In this document: positions 1 to 8,782 of the stretch, one piece after another
Layout: each line of letters opens with the position of its first letter
Position numbering within the stretch: the stretch's first letter is position 1
Assembly (NCBI GenBank): GCA_964533495.1
Contig: CAZHJU010000025.1
Location: 1 to 49,559 of the forward strand
Reading direction: 5' to 3'
DNA: 49,559 nucleotides
From: Ga0077527 sp964533495
GTDB lineage: Bacteria > Pseudomonadota > Gammaproteobacteria > Burkholderiales > SG8-41
The notes under the pieces: generated by a model
Seen by the model: only the letters and a program-made list of their open reading frames with translations
Told to the model about the DNA's origin: nothing
Database searches by the model: none
Translations under genes and position numbers: made by a program

Positions 1-1341
1 CGCGCCCTTGCGCTTGCCGCCCTGGTTCACCGCGACCGCGGTGTCGTTGACCACTTTCAGGAACGGCACGACGCCCTGCGACTTGCCGTTGGTGCCCTTA
101 ATGTAGGCGCCGAGCGCGCGCACCGGCGTCCAGTCGTTGCCGATGCCGCCGGCGTACTTCTGCAGCATCGCGTTTTCCTTGATCGCCTCGTAGATGCCGT
201 CGAGATCGTCGGACACCGTGGTCAGATAGCAGCTGGCGAGCTGCGAGCGGCGCGTGCCGGAATTGAACAGCGTCGGGGTCGAGCTCATCAGGTCGAAGCT
301 CGACAGCACGTTGTAGAACTCGATCGCGCGCGCCTCGCGCTGGCTCTCGGGCTCGTTCAGCGCGAGGCCCATCGCCACGCGCATGAAGAACACCTGCGGC
401 AGCTCGATGCGGCGGCCCTCGATGTGCAGGAAGTAGCGGTCGTAGAGGATCTGCAGGCCGAGATAGGTGAACTTGAGGTCGCGCTGGGGATCGAGCGCGG
501 CGCCGAGGGCCTTCATGTCATAGGCGCCCAGGCGTTCGTCGAGCAGTTCGGCCGCGATGCCCTGCCGGATGAACTCCGGCAGGTAGGCGGCGTAGCGCGT
601 GGCCATCTCCGCCTGCGTCACCTCTTCGCCCAGCGTCTCCAGGCGCATCGTGTGCATCAGCAGCCGCGCGGTCACGTAGCTGTAGCCGGGATCCTGCTCG
701 ATCAGGCCGCGCGCGGCGAGAATCAGCGACTTGCGGACCTCCTCGATGGGCACGCCGTCGTAGAGGTCGCGCTGCATGGCTTCAAGGATCGGCTGCGCGC
801 TGACATCGCGGCCAAGTCCGGCGCAGGCGCTTTCGACCAGCGCCGTGATGCGCGCCACATCGAGCGGGCACGTGACGCCACCGTCAGTGACGTTGACCAC
901 GTTTTCGCGCTGCGCGGCAACTGCCGGCTGCGCCTCGCGCTGGCGCGCCCGCTCGCGGGCGCGTTCTTCCCGGTAGAGCACGTAGGCGCGGGCCACGTGG
1001 TGCTCGCCCATGCGCATCAGCGCGAGTTCCACCTGGTCCTGAATGTCTTCGATGTGGAAGGTGCCGCCCGAGGGCTGGCGCCGCATCAGCGCGCCGACGA
1101 CGCTTTCGGTCAGCGCGGTCACCTGCTCGCGCACCCGCGCCGAAGCCGCGCCCTGGCCGCCGTTGACCGCGATGAAGGCCTTGGTCATCGCAATGGCGAT
1201 CTTGGCCGGCTCGAAACCGACGACCGAGCCGTTGCGGCGGATGATCCTGTATTGCGCGTATGCCGCCTCCCGTTGTGTTTCCTCTGCGGGTGCGGCTTGC
1301 GGAACGGTGCGGGATTGGGCGGATTCTGCGGCGACTTGCAT
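1..1341 (-). CDS. nrdA: Ribonucleoside-diphosphate reductase class Ia, alpha subunit (N-terminal 447 residues; cut by left edge)
   Basis: Reduces ribonucleoside diphosphates to deoxyribonucleotides in the cytoplasm together with the NrdB radical subunit. The frame is open from an ATG at 1341 to the window edge, giving 447 codons of a family usually longer than 750. An ATP-cone regulatory domain spans roughly residues 30-130 (it begins YRIIRRNGSVVGFEPAKI). The catalytic barrel follows, with the active-site stretch SQLASCYL and then YAGGIGNDW. The ATG is chosen because a GGAGT ribosome-binding site lies about 6 bases upstream. Tandem NrdR boxes lie further upstream, so repression by NrdR is likely. 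The C-terminal redox cysteines are outside the window. Confidence 0.95.
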   Translation of the reverse strand, partial: MQVAAESAQSRTVPQAAPAEETQREAAYAQYRIIRRNGSVVGFEPAKIAIAMTKAFIAVNGGQGAASARVREQVTALTESVVGALMRRQPSGGTFHIEDIQDQVELALMRMGEHHVARAYVLYREERARERARQREAQPAVAAQRENVVNVTDGGVTCPLDVARITALVESACAGLGRDVSAQPILEAMQRDLYDGVPIEEVRKSLILAARGLIEQDPGYSYVTARLLMHTMRLETLGEEVTQAEMATRYAAYLPEFIRQGIAAELLDERLGAYDMKALGAALDPQRDLKFTYLGLQILYDRYFLHIEGRRIELPQVFFMRVAMGLALNEPESQREARAIEFYNVLSSFDLMSSTPTLFNSGTRRSQLASCYLTTVSDDLDGIYEAIKENAMLQKYAGGIGNDWTPVRALGAYIKGTNGKSQGVVPFLKVVNDTAVAVNQGGKRKGA

Positions 1342-1673
1342 GGTGTTACTCCTTGATTTTTTTAGGTTTTATACCCTCCGGCAGCATAAAAGCTCCGGCC
1401 CGCCAACCACTATATATTGTGGTTCGCGCATGAATTTCATCCAATTCTAGTGGCCGGATTTCCGATTCGCAATAGGTTTTGACGCTTTTTTTAAAAGTTC
1501 TTGGGAAACAGCAGGAAGCGTCCATAAGCGCCGGATTATTTGCACAAAAAATGGGCAGGACAGCGCCGACCGATGCGCACGGCAACGCAATGTCCTGGAA
1601 CACGACGAATCGACTGGAAGGGGAAAAACCGGCCGGGCTGGGTGCTGCGGCCATAAAACATAACTATTTGTTT
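1342..1673. other. Intergenic region between ampD and nrdA
   Basis: This 332-bp stretch holds the nrdA ribosome-binding site, the tandem NrdR boxes and a long AT-rich leader. Nearest the ampD stop (about 1655-1690) there is an A/T-rich run. A 102-codon reading frame on the minus strand (1346-1654) overlaps the NrdR boxes and resembles no family I know, so I do not call it a gene. Confidence 0.6.
1407..1453 (-). promoter_or_regulatory. Tandem NrdR boxes upstream of nrdA
   Basis: Box 1 (1407-1422) reads CCACTATATATTGTGG, a near-perfect palindrome close to the NrdR consensus ACACTATATATAGTGT. Box 2 (1438-1453) reads CATCCAATTCTAGTGG and keeps one good half-site. The centres are 31 bp apart, three helical turns, which is the spacing known for paired NrdR boxes. 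They lie 66 bp and more upstream of the nrdA start, where they could cover the promoter. The nrdR gene itself is not in the window. Confidence 0.8.
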
Positions 1674-2222
1674 TTAAAAAATATTTTTATCAAGCCCGAG
1701 AAAATACCGATGCCAGTCGAAACAGGGGCCGGGATCGGTCTTGCGGCCCGGCGCAATGTCGGCATGGCCGACGCTGGCGGCGATAGGGTAACGCGCGTGC
1801 AGCGCGCACGCGAGCGCGCTGAGACGCTCGTACTGCGCGTCGCTGAAGGCGACGTCATCCGCACCCTCCAGCTCGATGCCCACCGAGAAATCGTTGCAGC
1901 GCTCGCGCCCGCGCCAGGACGACTGCCCGGCATGCCAGGCCCGTTTCGCGCACGGCACAAACTGCAGCAGCGCGCCGTCGCGGCGGATGAAAAAATGCGC
2001 CGACACGCGCAACGCGGCGATGGTCTCGAAATAGGGGTGGGCCCGCGGATCGAGGCGGTTCATGAACAGGTCGATCACCGCGTCACCGCCAAAAACGCCG
2101 GGAGGCAGGCTGATGTTGTGGATGACCAGCAATTCCACCGCCGCGTCCGCGGGCCGCTCGTCACAGTTCGGGGACGGGAAGTATCCGGCGCCGTCGGCCA
2201 GCCCTTCAGCGTCGATGTTCAT
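1674..2222 (-). CDS. ampD: 1,6-anhydro-N-acetylmuramyl-L-alanine amidase AmpD
   Basis: A cytoplasmic zinc amidase of 182 residues that cleaves the lactyl-alanine bond of anhydromuropeptides during peptidoglycan recycling. The amidase_2 fold is visible. Zinc ligands are predicted at His35 (LVIHNISLPPG), His153 (VGHADIAPGR) and Asp163 in the GRKTDPG stretch; WHAG at about 96-99 and IELEG at about 116-120 are also family hallmarks. The length matches AmpD rather than the larger periplasmic AmiD-type enzymes, and no signal peptide is seen. It starts 9 bp after the pilR stop, so it probably shares a transcript with pilSR. A link to beta-lactamase induction is known for the family but has no support here. 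Confidence 0.93.
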   Translation of the reverse strand: MNIDAEGLADGAGYFPSPNCDERPADAAVELLVIHNISLPPGVFGGDAVIDLFMNRLDPRAHPYFETIAALRVSAHFFIRRDGALLQFVPCAKRAWHAGQSSWRGRERCNDFSVGIELEGADDVAFSDAQYERLSALACALHARYPIAASVGHADIAPGRKTDPGPCFDWHRYFLGLDKNIF

Positions 2223-2231
2223 GCGCGGACA

Positions 2232-3599
2232 TCAGGGCCTGGTGTCCAGCTCCTGCCGGATCCCCAGACGCTGTATCCGGTAGCGCAGTGCGCGGAAGGA
2301 GATGCCAAGCAGCTTGGCGGCCGCGGTCTGGTTGTAGCGCGCGCGCTCTAGGGCATCGAGTATCGCCTTGCGCTCGATCGCCTCCAGCCGTTCGGGCAGC
2401 GGCAGACCGTCGATGTCCGCCTCCGGCACGACGGCGGCGCGCTCATGCGTCAGTTGCAGGTCCTCGACCCCGATCTCGCTGCCGCTGGTCAGCGCCACCG
2501 CGCGTTCGAGGATGTTTTCGAGCTCGCGGACGTTGCCGGGGAAATGGTAGTCCTGCAGCGCCGCCGCCGCCTGCGCCGACAACCGCGGCGCAGACCCGCC
2601 GGCGGCGTGGCGCTCGAGTATCGCCGTGGCCAGGCGCGGGATGTCCTCGCGCAATTCGCGCAACGCCGGCATGCGCAGCTCGATCACGTTCAGGCGGTAA
2701 TAGAGGTCCTGGCGGAACGCGCCGCTTTTCACTTCGTCGGCGAGATGGCGGTGCGTCGCGCTGATGATGCGCACGTCGACCGGCTCCTCGCTGGTCGAGC
2801 CCACCTGGCGCACGCGCTTTTCCTGGATCGCGCGCAGCAGCTTGACCTGCATCGACAGCGGCAGGTCGCCGACCTCGTCGAGAAACAGCGTGCCGCCGTC
2901 CGCGGCCTGGAAAAATCCGTCGTGGTCGGCCACCGCCCCGGTAAAGGCGCCCTTCTTGTGTCCGAAAAACTCCGACTCCATCAGGCTGTCCGGTATCGCG
3001 CCGCAGTTCACCGCGACGAACGGGCCGTCGCGCCGCGCGCCGTTGAGGTGGATCAGCCGGGCGGCGAGTTCCTTGCCGCAGCCGGATTCGCCGCGGATCT
3101 GCACCGGCGCCTGGCTGCGCGCCAGCTTGTCGATCATCTGCCTCGCCTGCGCCATCTGGGGCGAAGCCCCGATCAGGCAGGGTGCGCCCGGCACCGTCGG
3201 CGCTTCCGCGTCCTGCCGCTCGGCGCCGGGCCGCGGCAGCTTCAGCGCGGAGCGAACCAGCGCGCGCAACTGGTCCAGCGACACCGGCTTGCCCAGGTAA
3301 TCGAAGGCGCCGGCCTTCAGCGCCGCAACCGCGTTTTCGGCGCTGCCGTGCGCGGTGATGACCGCCACCGGCAGGCTTGGATGGTTTTTGGTGATGTGCT
3401 CGACGATCGACAGGCCGTCGCCGTCCGCCAGCCGCATGTCGGTCAGGCACAGCTCGAAGGTGTTGCACCCCAGCAGCGACAGGGCCTCGGACACGCTGCC
3501 CGCGCATTGCGGCTCCAGCCCCATGCGGATCAGCGTCATGCCGAGCAGTTCCCGGATGTCCGCTTCGTCATCGACGACCAGCACCTGCCCGTTAGCCAA
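2232..3599 (-). CDS. pilR: Sigma-54-dependent response regulator PilR
   Basis: A 455-residue NtrC-type activator. The N-terminal receiver has the acidic pocket VVDDE, phosphoacceptor Asp54 (LTDMRLADGDG) and Lys104. The central AAA+ domain has Walker A at 170-177 (GESGCGKE), the sigma-54 contact loop GAFTGA at 217-222 and Walker B TLFLDE at 237-242. The C-terminal Fis-type helix-turn-helix is NQTAAAKLLGISFRALRYRIQRLG. It follows pilS by 13 bp. In known systems PilR activates pilA from a sigma-54 promoter, and the PilS/PilR pair is the best fit in this neighbourhood. No pilin gene lies in the window, so the target is inferred. Confidence 0.9.
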   Translation of the reverse strand: MANGQVLVVDDEADIRELLGMTLIRMGLEPQCAGSVSEALSLLGCNTFELCLTDMRLADGDGLSIVEHITKNHPSLPVAVITAHGSAENAVAALKAGAFDYLGKPVSLDQLRALVRSALKLPRPGAERQDAEAPTVPGAPCLIGASPQMAQARQMIDKLARSQAPVQIRGESGCGKELAARLIHLNGARRDGPFVAVNCGAIPDSLMESEFFGHKKGAFTGAVADHDGFFQAADGGTLFLDEVGDLPLSMQVKLLRAIQEKRVRQVGSTSEEPVDVRIISATHRHLADEVKSGAFRQDLYYRLNVIELRMPALRELREDIPRLATAILERHAAGGSAPRLSAQAAAALQDYHFPGNVRELENILERAVALTSGSEIGVEDLQLTHERAAVVPEADIDGLPLPERLEAIERKAILDALERARYNQTAAAKLLGISFRALRYRIQRLGIRQELDTRP

Positions 3600-3612
3600 C
3601 GCCTTCTCCCCC

Positions 3613-5214
3613 TCAGCCCGCGGCGCAGGTCACCGAGAACCGCGCCCCCCCGGCCGAATCGACATATTCCAGCGCCGCGCCGTTCGCCTCGCAGATTTCA
3701 CGCGCCAGATACAGGCCCAGCCCGGTGCCGCCCGGCGAGGTCGTGAAAAACGGCTCGAACAGCTTGTTGCGGGATTCCGGCGACATGCCGGGACCGTCGT
3801 CGGCGACATCCAATTTTACTGCATTGCCGCGGTCGGCCCGCGCCGTCTCGATGCGGATGCTGCCGGGACCGCGGCGCGAATGGCGCAACGCATTGCGGCA
3901 CAGATTCCACAGCACCTGGTTGAGGTGGTCGCGGTCGAACATCACGTACAGATCGTCCGCCAGATGCAGGCCGATGACGTTGCCGGCGAGCTTCTCGGTG
4001 GCATTGAACTGTTCGACGAATCCGCGGAGGTAGGTGCCAAGGTGGAAACGCTCGCGCTTCGCGCGTTCTCCGCGATTGAGGGTCTGCACGTCGTTGATCA
4101 TGCGGTCGAGGCGCCGGGTGTTGTCGCGGATGATGGTCGTCAGGCGCTGCGCGCCGGCGGACACCCCAGATTCCTCCTGCAGCAGTTCGGCGGCGTGGCT
4201 GATGGCGCCCAGCGGATTGCGGATTTCGTGGGCGATATTCGCGGTCAGCCGGCCCAGCGCCGCGAGCTTCAGTTGCCACGCCTCCGCCCGCATCCGCGCC
4301 AAGTCCTCGAGGAAAATGACGGCCCCAGCGCCGCGCCGCGCCGCCACCGGCACCAGCCGCGCCCGCAGATTGGCGCCAATCTCGAAAGCGTCGGGGGATT
4401 CGCTCCCCTGCCGGTCGCGCAGCCAGGATTCGACCCGCGCATACAGGGCCGGCGCGCGGTCGTGCAAAGCCACCACGCCGCCACCGCGCATGCCGCCGAT
4501 CATGCGTTCGGCCGCGGTGTTGACCTGGCGCACGATGCCGGCCCCGTCGACCACGATCACGCCGTGCTCCATGTCCTGGATCACCAGCTGGTTGACCTGC
4601 GCCATGTTGGCAAGGTCGATTTCGCGCTGGGCCGCCAGCTGTTCGCTGGCCAGTGAGCGGATCGCCAGGGCATGCGCGAGCCAGGCGGTCGCGAAATAGG
4701 CGATCGACAGCAGTCCCGCCTGCGCGTACTGGGCGCCGCTTTCGGAAAAGCGCAGCACCTCGTAGGTGTGTTCGAGCAGCACCGCGATGGTCGCGATGGC
4801 GGCGAAAAACAGCGTCAGCTGGCCGCGGGTCACCAGCCCCGCGGCGGCCAGCGATGTCAGCAGCAGCAGGCCGAGGCCGCTCGACAGGCCGCCGCTGGCA
4901 TACATCAGCAGCACCACGAAGACGATGTCGCCGCCGACCTGGACCGCCAGTTGCCAGGTAAAACGTTCGCGGGTGTGGATGACTGCGAACATCGCAAGGG
5001 CGAAGGCGGCGTAACCGGCGGCGGCGAACAGGAACAGGCGCATGTCCCGCGAGCCGAACTGCAGCGTGGAACCCCAGAACGCCGCCGCCATCAGCAGCAG
5101 CAGCGCCGCGGCAAGCCGGTATCCGTTGAACAGCTGCAGCGAACGCCAGTAGGTTTCCGGCGTGCGCCTGGCATCCCGGGACTCTGTCGTCGTGGACGGG
5201 GTCAGCGTATCCAA
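3613..5214 (-). CDS. pilS: Membrane sensor histidine kinase PilS
   Basis: A 533-residue two-component kinase. Residues 30-190 hold about six hydrophobic segments, as in Pseudomonas PilS. A PAS-like segment spans about 205-300. The dimerisation/phosphoacceptor domain has His329 in NIAHEIRNPLGAISHAAEL, and the ATP-binding domain has NLCRNALRHS, DVADDGPGM and GGTGLGLYLAREI. It precedes pilR by 13 bp and follows the PP0621-like gene by 9 bp. PilS is known to sense pilin level within the membrane. The signal here is inferred from family and position. Confidence 0.9.
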   Translation of the reverse strand: MDTLTPSTTTESRDARRTPETYWRSLQLFNGYRLAAALLLLMAAAFWGSTLQFGSRDMRLFLFAAAGYAAFALAMFAVIHTRERFTWQLAVQVGGDIVFVVLLMYASGGLSSGLGLLLLTSLAAAGLVTRGQLTLFFAAIATIAVLLEHTYEVLRFSESGAQYAQAGLLSIAYFATAWLAHALAIRSLASEQLAAQREIDLANMAQVNQLVIQDMEHGVIVVDGAGIVRQVNTAAERMIGGMRGGGVVALHDRAPALYARVESWLRDRQGSESPDAFEIGANLRARLVPVAARRGAGAVIFLEDLARMRAEAWQLKLAALGRLTANIAHEIRNPLGAISHAAELLQEESGVSAGAQRLTTIIRDNTRRLDRMINDVQTLNRGERAKRERFHLGTYLRGFVEQFNATEKLAGNVIGLHLADDLYVMFDRDHLNQVLWNLCRNALRHSRRGPGSIRIETARADRGNAVKLDVADDGPGMSPESRNKLFEPFFTTSPGGTGLGLYLAREICEANGAALEYVDSAGGARFSVTCAAG

Positions 5215-5223
5215 TGCCGTCTC

Positions 5224-5448
5224 TCAGCGGGAAGGACGAAACTGGTCACGGTGCGCTTCCGAGCAGAACCGGCGCCCGCCGGCCGCCACGCCCTCGCCGC
5301 GCGGGAAATGGATGCCGCAGTGCGCGCAGCTCACCATGTCTTCCGGCGGCGGCGCCTGCCGCGGCTCACGGTCCGGTCGACGCCAGCGGCTGCGCAGCAA
5401 CCCTATCGCGAGCGCGGCAACGATTGCGACCAGCAGGTACTTGACCAT
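5224..5448 (-). CDS. PP0621-type small membrane protein with a zinc-ribbon-like motif
   Basis: A 74-residue protein. Residues 3-18 form a hydrophobic N-terminal segment, followed by a basic proline-rich linker. A compact cysteine motif follows: SCAHCGIHFPRG, then RRFCSEAHRDQF (CxxC...C...H), which resembles a treble-clef zinc site. It sits immediately upstream of pilS on the same strand with a 9-bp gap, an arrangement I associate with the PP0621 family in beta- and gammaproteobacteria. A membrane-anchored accessory role near PilS is possible, but function is unknown. Confidence 0.75.
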   Translation of the reverse strand: MVKYLLVAIVAALAIGLLRSRWRRPDREPRQAPPPEDMVSCAHCGIHFPRGEGVAAGGRRFCSEAHRDQFRPSR

Positions 5449-5776
5449 CGATATCCCCGGAAACCGGACGACCCGTCATGCGCGACGCGGAGCGGCGCCT
5501 CGCGGCGCAGGCTCTCGGGCGCGCGCCGGCTCCGGGTCCACGGCCAGCGCCTTCAGAAAACGCGACACCCGATTGTAGCCTCCGCTGGTCGCCGTGAGCT
5601 CGACGATTTCACGCTGGCGGGAAGGCTGAAATGACGGTGCCGTCGGGCGCGCGAATCACGGAATTGCCGTCCTCGCCGCCACAGGCCGCGCGGGCCCGTC
5701 TGTTCTGTAACAACTCCGGCATCGGGAAAGCCGGGCCGGGCCGTCTGACACGGTCCGGCCGGCATCCGGAAAATGG
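5449..5776. other. Intergenic region between the PP0621-like gene and tRNA-Pro
   Basis: This 328-bp stretch holds no gene I can support. Short minus-strand frames exist. One of 37 codons (5609-5722) ends with a protein-like NSVIRAPDGTVISAFPPA, but it has no clear ribosome-binding site and no family. A GGCCGG-rich imperfect inverted repeat at about 5730-5765 lies just downstream of the tRNA and could help end its transcript. Confidence 0.4.
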
Positions 5777-5853
<77 letters not shown>

Positions 5854-5908
5854 AATTGGCATCAACCGCAGGCACAAACAACAAGGGCACGCTGCACGTG
5901 CCCTTCGG

Positions 5909-6877
5909 TCAATGCGTCCGCGTCACCGCGAACGACGCCAATTGTAGCAAATAATCCCGGTACTGCGTGTGTGGAATCTCCGCCAGCGCCGCGCACGCGG
6001 CCTGCGCTTCCGCCTCGGCCTGGCGCCGCGCGTAATCGAGGGCTCCCGAGCGGCGTATCGCAGCCAGCACGGCGTCGATTTCGGCCAGCCCTCCCGATTC
6101 CAGCGCCCGGCGCACCACGGCGGCTTCATCCGGGGTGCCCTGCCGGATCACCCGGATCAGCGGGAGCGTCGGTTTGCCCTCGGCCAGGTCGTCGCCGACA
6201 TTCTTGCCGATCACTGTGGAGTCGCCGGAATAATCCAGCAGGTCATCGACCAGCTGGAATGCGGTGCCGAGGTGGCTGCCATACGCCGCCATCGCCGCCT
6301 CCGTCTGTGCAGAGGCCCCCGCAAGCAGCGCACCCAGGCGGGCGGCCGCTTCAAACAGCTTGGCTGTCTTGTAGCGGATGACCTGCAGATAACCCGCTTC
6401 GTCGACATCGGCGTTCCGGCAATTCATCAGTTGCAGGACTTCGCCCTCGGCGATGACATTGGTTGCATCGGCAAGCACGCGCAACACGCGCATGTCGTCG
6501 ACGTTCACCATCATCTGGAAAGCGCGGGAATACACGAAATCGCCGACCAGGACCGACGCCGCATTGCCGAACAGGGTATTTGCGGTCGGGCGCCCCCGCC
6601 GCAGCGAGGATTCGTCGACGACGTCATCGTGGAGCAGCGTCGCCGTATGGATGAATTCCACCACCGCGGCAAGCGTGTGGTGGGCAGTGCCGCGGTAACC
6701 CAGCGCCCCGGCCGACAGCAGCACCAGCGCCGGACGCAGGCGCTTGCCGCCGCCGCCGATGATGTATTCGGCGACCTGGCGGATCAGCACGACATCGGAG
6801 TGCAGCCGGTCGCGGATGACGCGATCCACGGCTTGCATGTCGGGGGCCAGCAGTTCGCCTAGTTTTTCGAGAAACAC
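5909..6877 (-). CDS. ispB: Polyprenyl (octaprenyl) diphosphate synthase
   Basis: A cytoplasmic trans-prenyltransferase of 322 residues that makes the ubiquinone side chain from farnesyl and isopentenyl diphosphates. It has GGGGKRLRPAL at 41-51, the first aspartate-rich motif DDVVD at 84-88 with RRGRPTAN after it, and the second motif DDLLD at 211-215. Length and order fit IspB. The start is a GTG at 6877; the next in-frame ATG would remove a conserved N-terminal helix. It is divergent from rplU, as is usual in this group of bacteria. The exact chain length made (C40 or other) cannot be read from sequence. Confidence 0.92.
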   Translation of the reverse strand: MFLEKLGELLAPDMQAVDRVIRDRLHSDVVLIRQVAEYIIGGGGKRLRPALVLLSAGALGYRGTAHHTLAAVVEFIHTATLLHDDVVDESSLRRGRPTANTLFGNAASVLVGDFVYSRAFQMMVNVDDMRVLRVLADATNVIAEGEVLQLMNCRNADVDEAGYLQVIRYKTAKLFEAAARLGALLAGASAQTEAAMAAYGSHLGTAFQLVDDLLDYSGDSTVIGKNVGDDLAEGKPTLPLIRVIRQGTPDEAAVVRRALESGGLAEIDAVLAAIRRSGALDYARRQAEAEAQAACAALAEIPHTQYRDYLLQLASFAVTRTH

Positions 6878-7014
6878 GGAAGACCGGGAAAAAGGCGGAT
6901 CATATCAATTCTGCCGCTCTCCAGCGCTCCCGGCTCCCCGCCGGACCGCCTTCCATCCGCCCTAATCCCTTGATTTTCATGATCTATCGATAGCCGACGA
7001 CCTTGCGGGAAACT

Positions 7015-7043
7015 TTGACTGTGGACAAACCGGCTTGTATAAT
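7015..7043 (+). promoter_or_regulatory. Sigma-70 promoter for rplU-rpmA
   Basis: A -35 box TTGACT at 7015-7020 and a perfect -10 box TATAAT at 7038-7043 are separated by 17 bp. Transcription should begin near 7050, leaving a leader of about 27 nt with the GAGGGG ribosome-binding site before the rplU ATG at 7077. Confidence 0.88.
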
Positions 7044-7076
7044 CCGCGGTTTTCCGTGGTTCTGAGGGGTTATCCA

Positions 7077-7388
7077 ATGTATGCGGTAGTCAAGACCGGC
7101 GGCAAGCAGTACCGCGTGAGCGCCGGCACCAAAATCAAGGTCGAGCAGCTGCCGGCCGATGTCGGATCGGAAGTCACCCTGGACCAGGTTCTGATGGTTG
7201 CCCAGGACGGCAGCGTCAAGCTCGGCACGCCGCTGGTGTCCGGTGCTGCGGTCACCGCAAAGGTGGTCTCGCAGGGCCGCGGCGACAAGGTGCGCATTTT
7301 CAAGATGCGCCGGCGCAAGCACTACCGCAAGACCCAGGGCCACCGGCAGAACTTCACCGAGCTCGAAATCACGGGCATTGCAGGCTAA
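7077..7388 (+). CDS. rplU: 50S ribosomal protein L21
   Basis: A 103-residue large-subunit ribosomal protein that binds 23S rRNA. The sequence begins MYAVVKTGGKQYRVSAGTKI and ends with the KIRFKMRRRKHYRKTQGHRQ-type region seen in L21 (here RIFKMRRRKHYRKTQGHRQN). The ATG at 7077 is used because it sits 8 bases after GAGGGG and matches the family start. An in-frame ATG upstream at 7035 lies inside the -10 box and is rejected. rpmA begins 11 bp later. Confidence 0.98.
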   Translation: MYAVVKTGGKQYRVSAGTKIKVEQLPADVGSEVTLDQVLMVAQDGSVKLGTPLVSGAAVTAKVVSQGRGDKVRIFKMRRRKHYRKTQGHRQNFTELEITGIAG

Positions 7389-7399
7389 GGAGCACTCGA

Positions 7400-7657
7400 A
7401 TGGCACATAAAAAAGCAGGCGGCAGCTCACGCAACGGCCGCGACTCGGAAGCCAAACGGCTTGGCGTCAAGCGTTTCGGCGGCGAACTGGTTCCGGCCGG
7501 CAGCATCATCGTGCGCCAGCGCGGCACCCGCATGCACGCCGGCGAGAACGTCGGCATGGGCCGCGACCACACGCTGTTCGCGAAAGTGGACGGGCGCGTG
7601 CTGTTTGCGGAAAAAGGCCCCCGGCAGCGCAAGACCGTGAGCGTCGTTCCCGCCTGA
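7400..7657 (+). CDS. rpmA: 50S ribosomal protein L27
   Basis: An 85-residue ribosomal protein near the peptidyl-transferase centre. It starts MAHKKAGGSSRNGRDSEAKR and contains GGELVPAGSIIVRQRGTRMHAG, both diagnostic of L27. There is no N-terminal cleavable extension of the Firmicutes kind. An AAGGAG ribosome-binding site lies 7 bases upstream. It follows rplU in the same transcript, and a strong intrinsic terminator follows at 7676-7710. Confidence 0.98.
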   Translation: MAHKKAGGSSRNGRDSEAKRLGVKRFGGELVPAGSIIVRQRGTRMHAGENVGMGRDHTLFAKVDGRVLFAEKGPRQRKTVSVVPA

Positions 7658-7675
7658 TCGATTTATGCTTCGCTG

Positions 7676-7710
7676 AAAAGGCCCTGTTGAACGACAGGGC
7701 CTTTTTGTTT
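7676..7710 (+). terminator. Intrinsic terminator after rpmA
   Basis: The inverted repeat AAAAGGCCCTGT / ACAGGGCCTTTTT closes over a 6-nt loop and runs into a T-rich tail (CTTTTTGTTT). It separates rplU-rpmA from obg, which begins only 11 bp further on. Some read-through, or an obg promoter within this short gap, must therefore supply obg. Confidence 0.9.
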
Positions 7711-7720
7711 CGGGACTCCC

Positions 7721-8782
7721 ATGAAATTCATCGATGAAGCGCGCATAGAAGTCCACGCCGGCAAGGGCGGGGACGGTGTCGCCAGCTTCCGCCGCGAAAA
7801 ATTCGTGCCGCGCGGCGGGCCGGACGGCGGCGACGGCGGGCGCGGCGGCAGCATCCATGCCGTCGCCGACCGCAACATCAACACGCTCATCGATTACCGC
7901 TACGCCCGCATCCACCGCGCGAAGAACGGCCAGAAAGGCATGGGGTCAGACTGTTTCGGTCGCGCCGCCGACGATATCGTGCTGCGCATGCCGGTGGGCA
8001 CGGTGATCAGCGATGCCGAAACCGGCGAAATGCTGTTCGACCTGGCGCGGGACGGCGAAAAAGCCGTGCTCGCGCAAGGTGGTCGCGGCGGGCTCGGCAA
8101 CCTCCACTTCAAGTCGAGCACCAACCGCGCGCCGCGGCAGTTCACGGTCGGCGAACCGGGCGTTTCACGTCACCTGAAACTGGAGCTGAAAGTGCTCGCC
8201 GACGTCGGCCTGCTCGGCATGCCCAACGCCGGCAAGTCGACCCTGATCCGCGCGATCTCCGCGGCACGCCCGAAAGTCGCCGACTACCCGTTCACCACGC
8301 TGCAGCCGAACCTCGGCGTGGTGCGGGTCGACGACAACCGGAGCTTCGTGGTCGCCGACATTCCGGGCCTGATCGAAGGCGCCGCCGAAGGCGCCGGACT
8401 CGGCCACCAGTTCCTGCGCCATCTTTCCCGCACCAAACTGCTGCTGCACATCATCGACGTGGCACCCCCGGATCCGGATGCCGACGTGGTGCGCGACGCC
8501 AGGGCGCTGGTGCGCGAGCTGCGCAAGTACGACGAGGCGCTGTACCGCAAGCCGCGCTGGCTGGTGTTCAACAAGCTCGACCTGGTGCCCGAAGACGAAC
8601 GGGAGGCCCTGGTGCGCCGCCTGCAGAAGCAGCTTGGCGCACAGCGCCGGAACTTCGGCATTGCCGCAATCAGCGGCGACGGCTGCAAGCCGCTGGTTTA
8701 CGCCGTCATGGAACACATCGGTGCCGCGCCGCGCGCGCGCAAAACCGCCCGCGGCAGGGACGTCGCCGCGACAGACGCATGA
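7721..8782 (+). CDS. obgE: GTPase ObgE/CgtA
   Basis: An essential 353-residue ribosome-associated GTPase involved in 50S assembly and stress signalling. The glycine-rich Obg domain occupies residues 1-158 (KGGDGVASFRREKFVPRGGPDGGDGG). The G domain follows, with P-loop GMPNAGKST at 166-174, DIPGL (G3) and NKLDLV (G4). The C-terminal tail is short, as in many betaproteobacteria. Its stop overlaps the proB start by 4 bases (ATGA), so the two are translationally coupled. Confidence 0.97.
   Translation: MKFIDEARIEVHAGKGGDGVASFRREKFVPRGGPDGGDGGRGGSIHAVADRNINTLIDYRYARIHRAKNGQKGMGSDCFGRAADDIVLRMPVGTVISDAETGEMLFDLARDGEKAVLAQGGRGGLGNLHFKSSTNRAPRQFTVGEPGVSRHLKLELKVLADVGLLGMPNAGKSTLIRAISAARPKVADYPFTTLQPNLGVVRVDDNRSFVVADIPGLIEGAAEGAGLGHQFLRHLSRTKLLLHIIDVAPPDPDADVVRDARALVRELRKYDEALYRKPRWLVFNKLDLVPEDEREALVRRLQKQLGAQRRNFGIAAISGDGCKPLVYAVMEHIGAAPRARKTARGRDVAATDA

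Noticed and set aside
1346..1654. 102-codon minus-strand frame between ampD and nrdA
   Set aside because: It covers the NrdR boxes and nrdA leader, and shows no family or ribosome-binding site.
2445..4656. Two 433-codon plus-strand frames opposite pilR and pilS
   Set aside because: Antisense to clear two-component genes; composition is that of frame shadows and there is no ribosome-binding site or family match.
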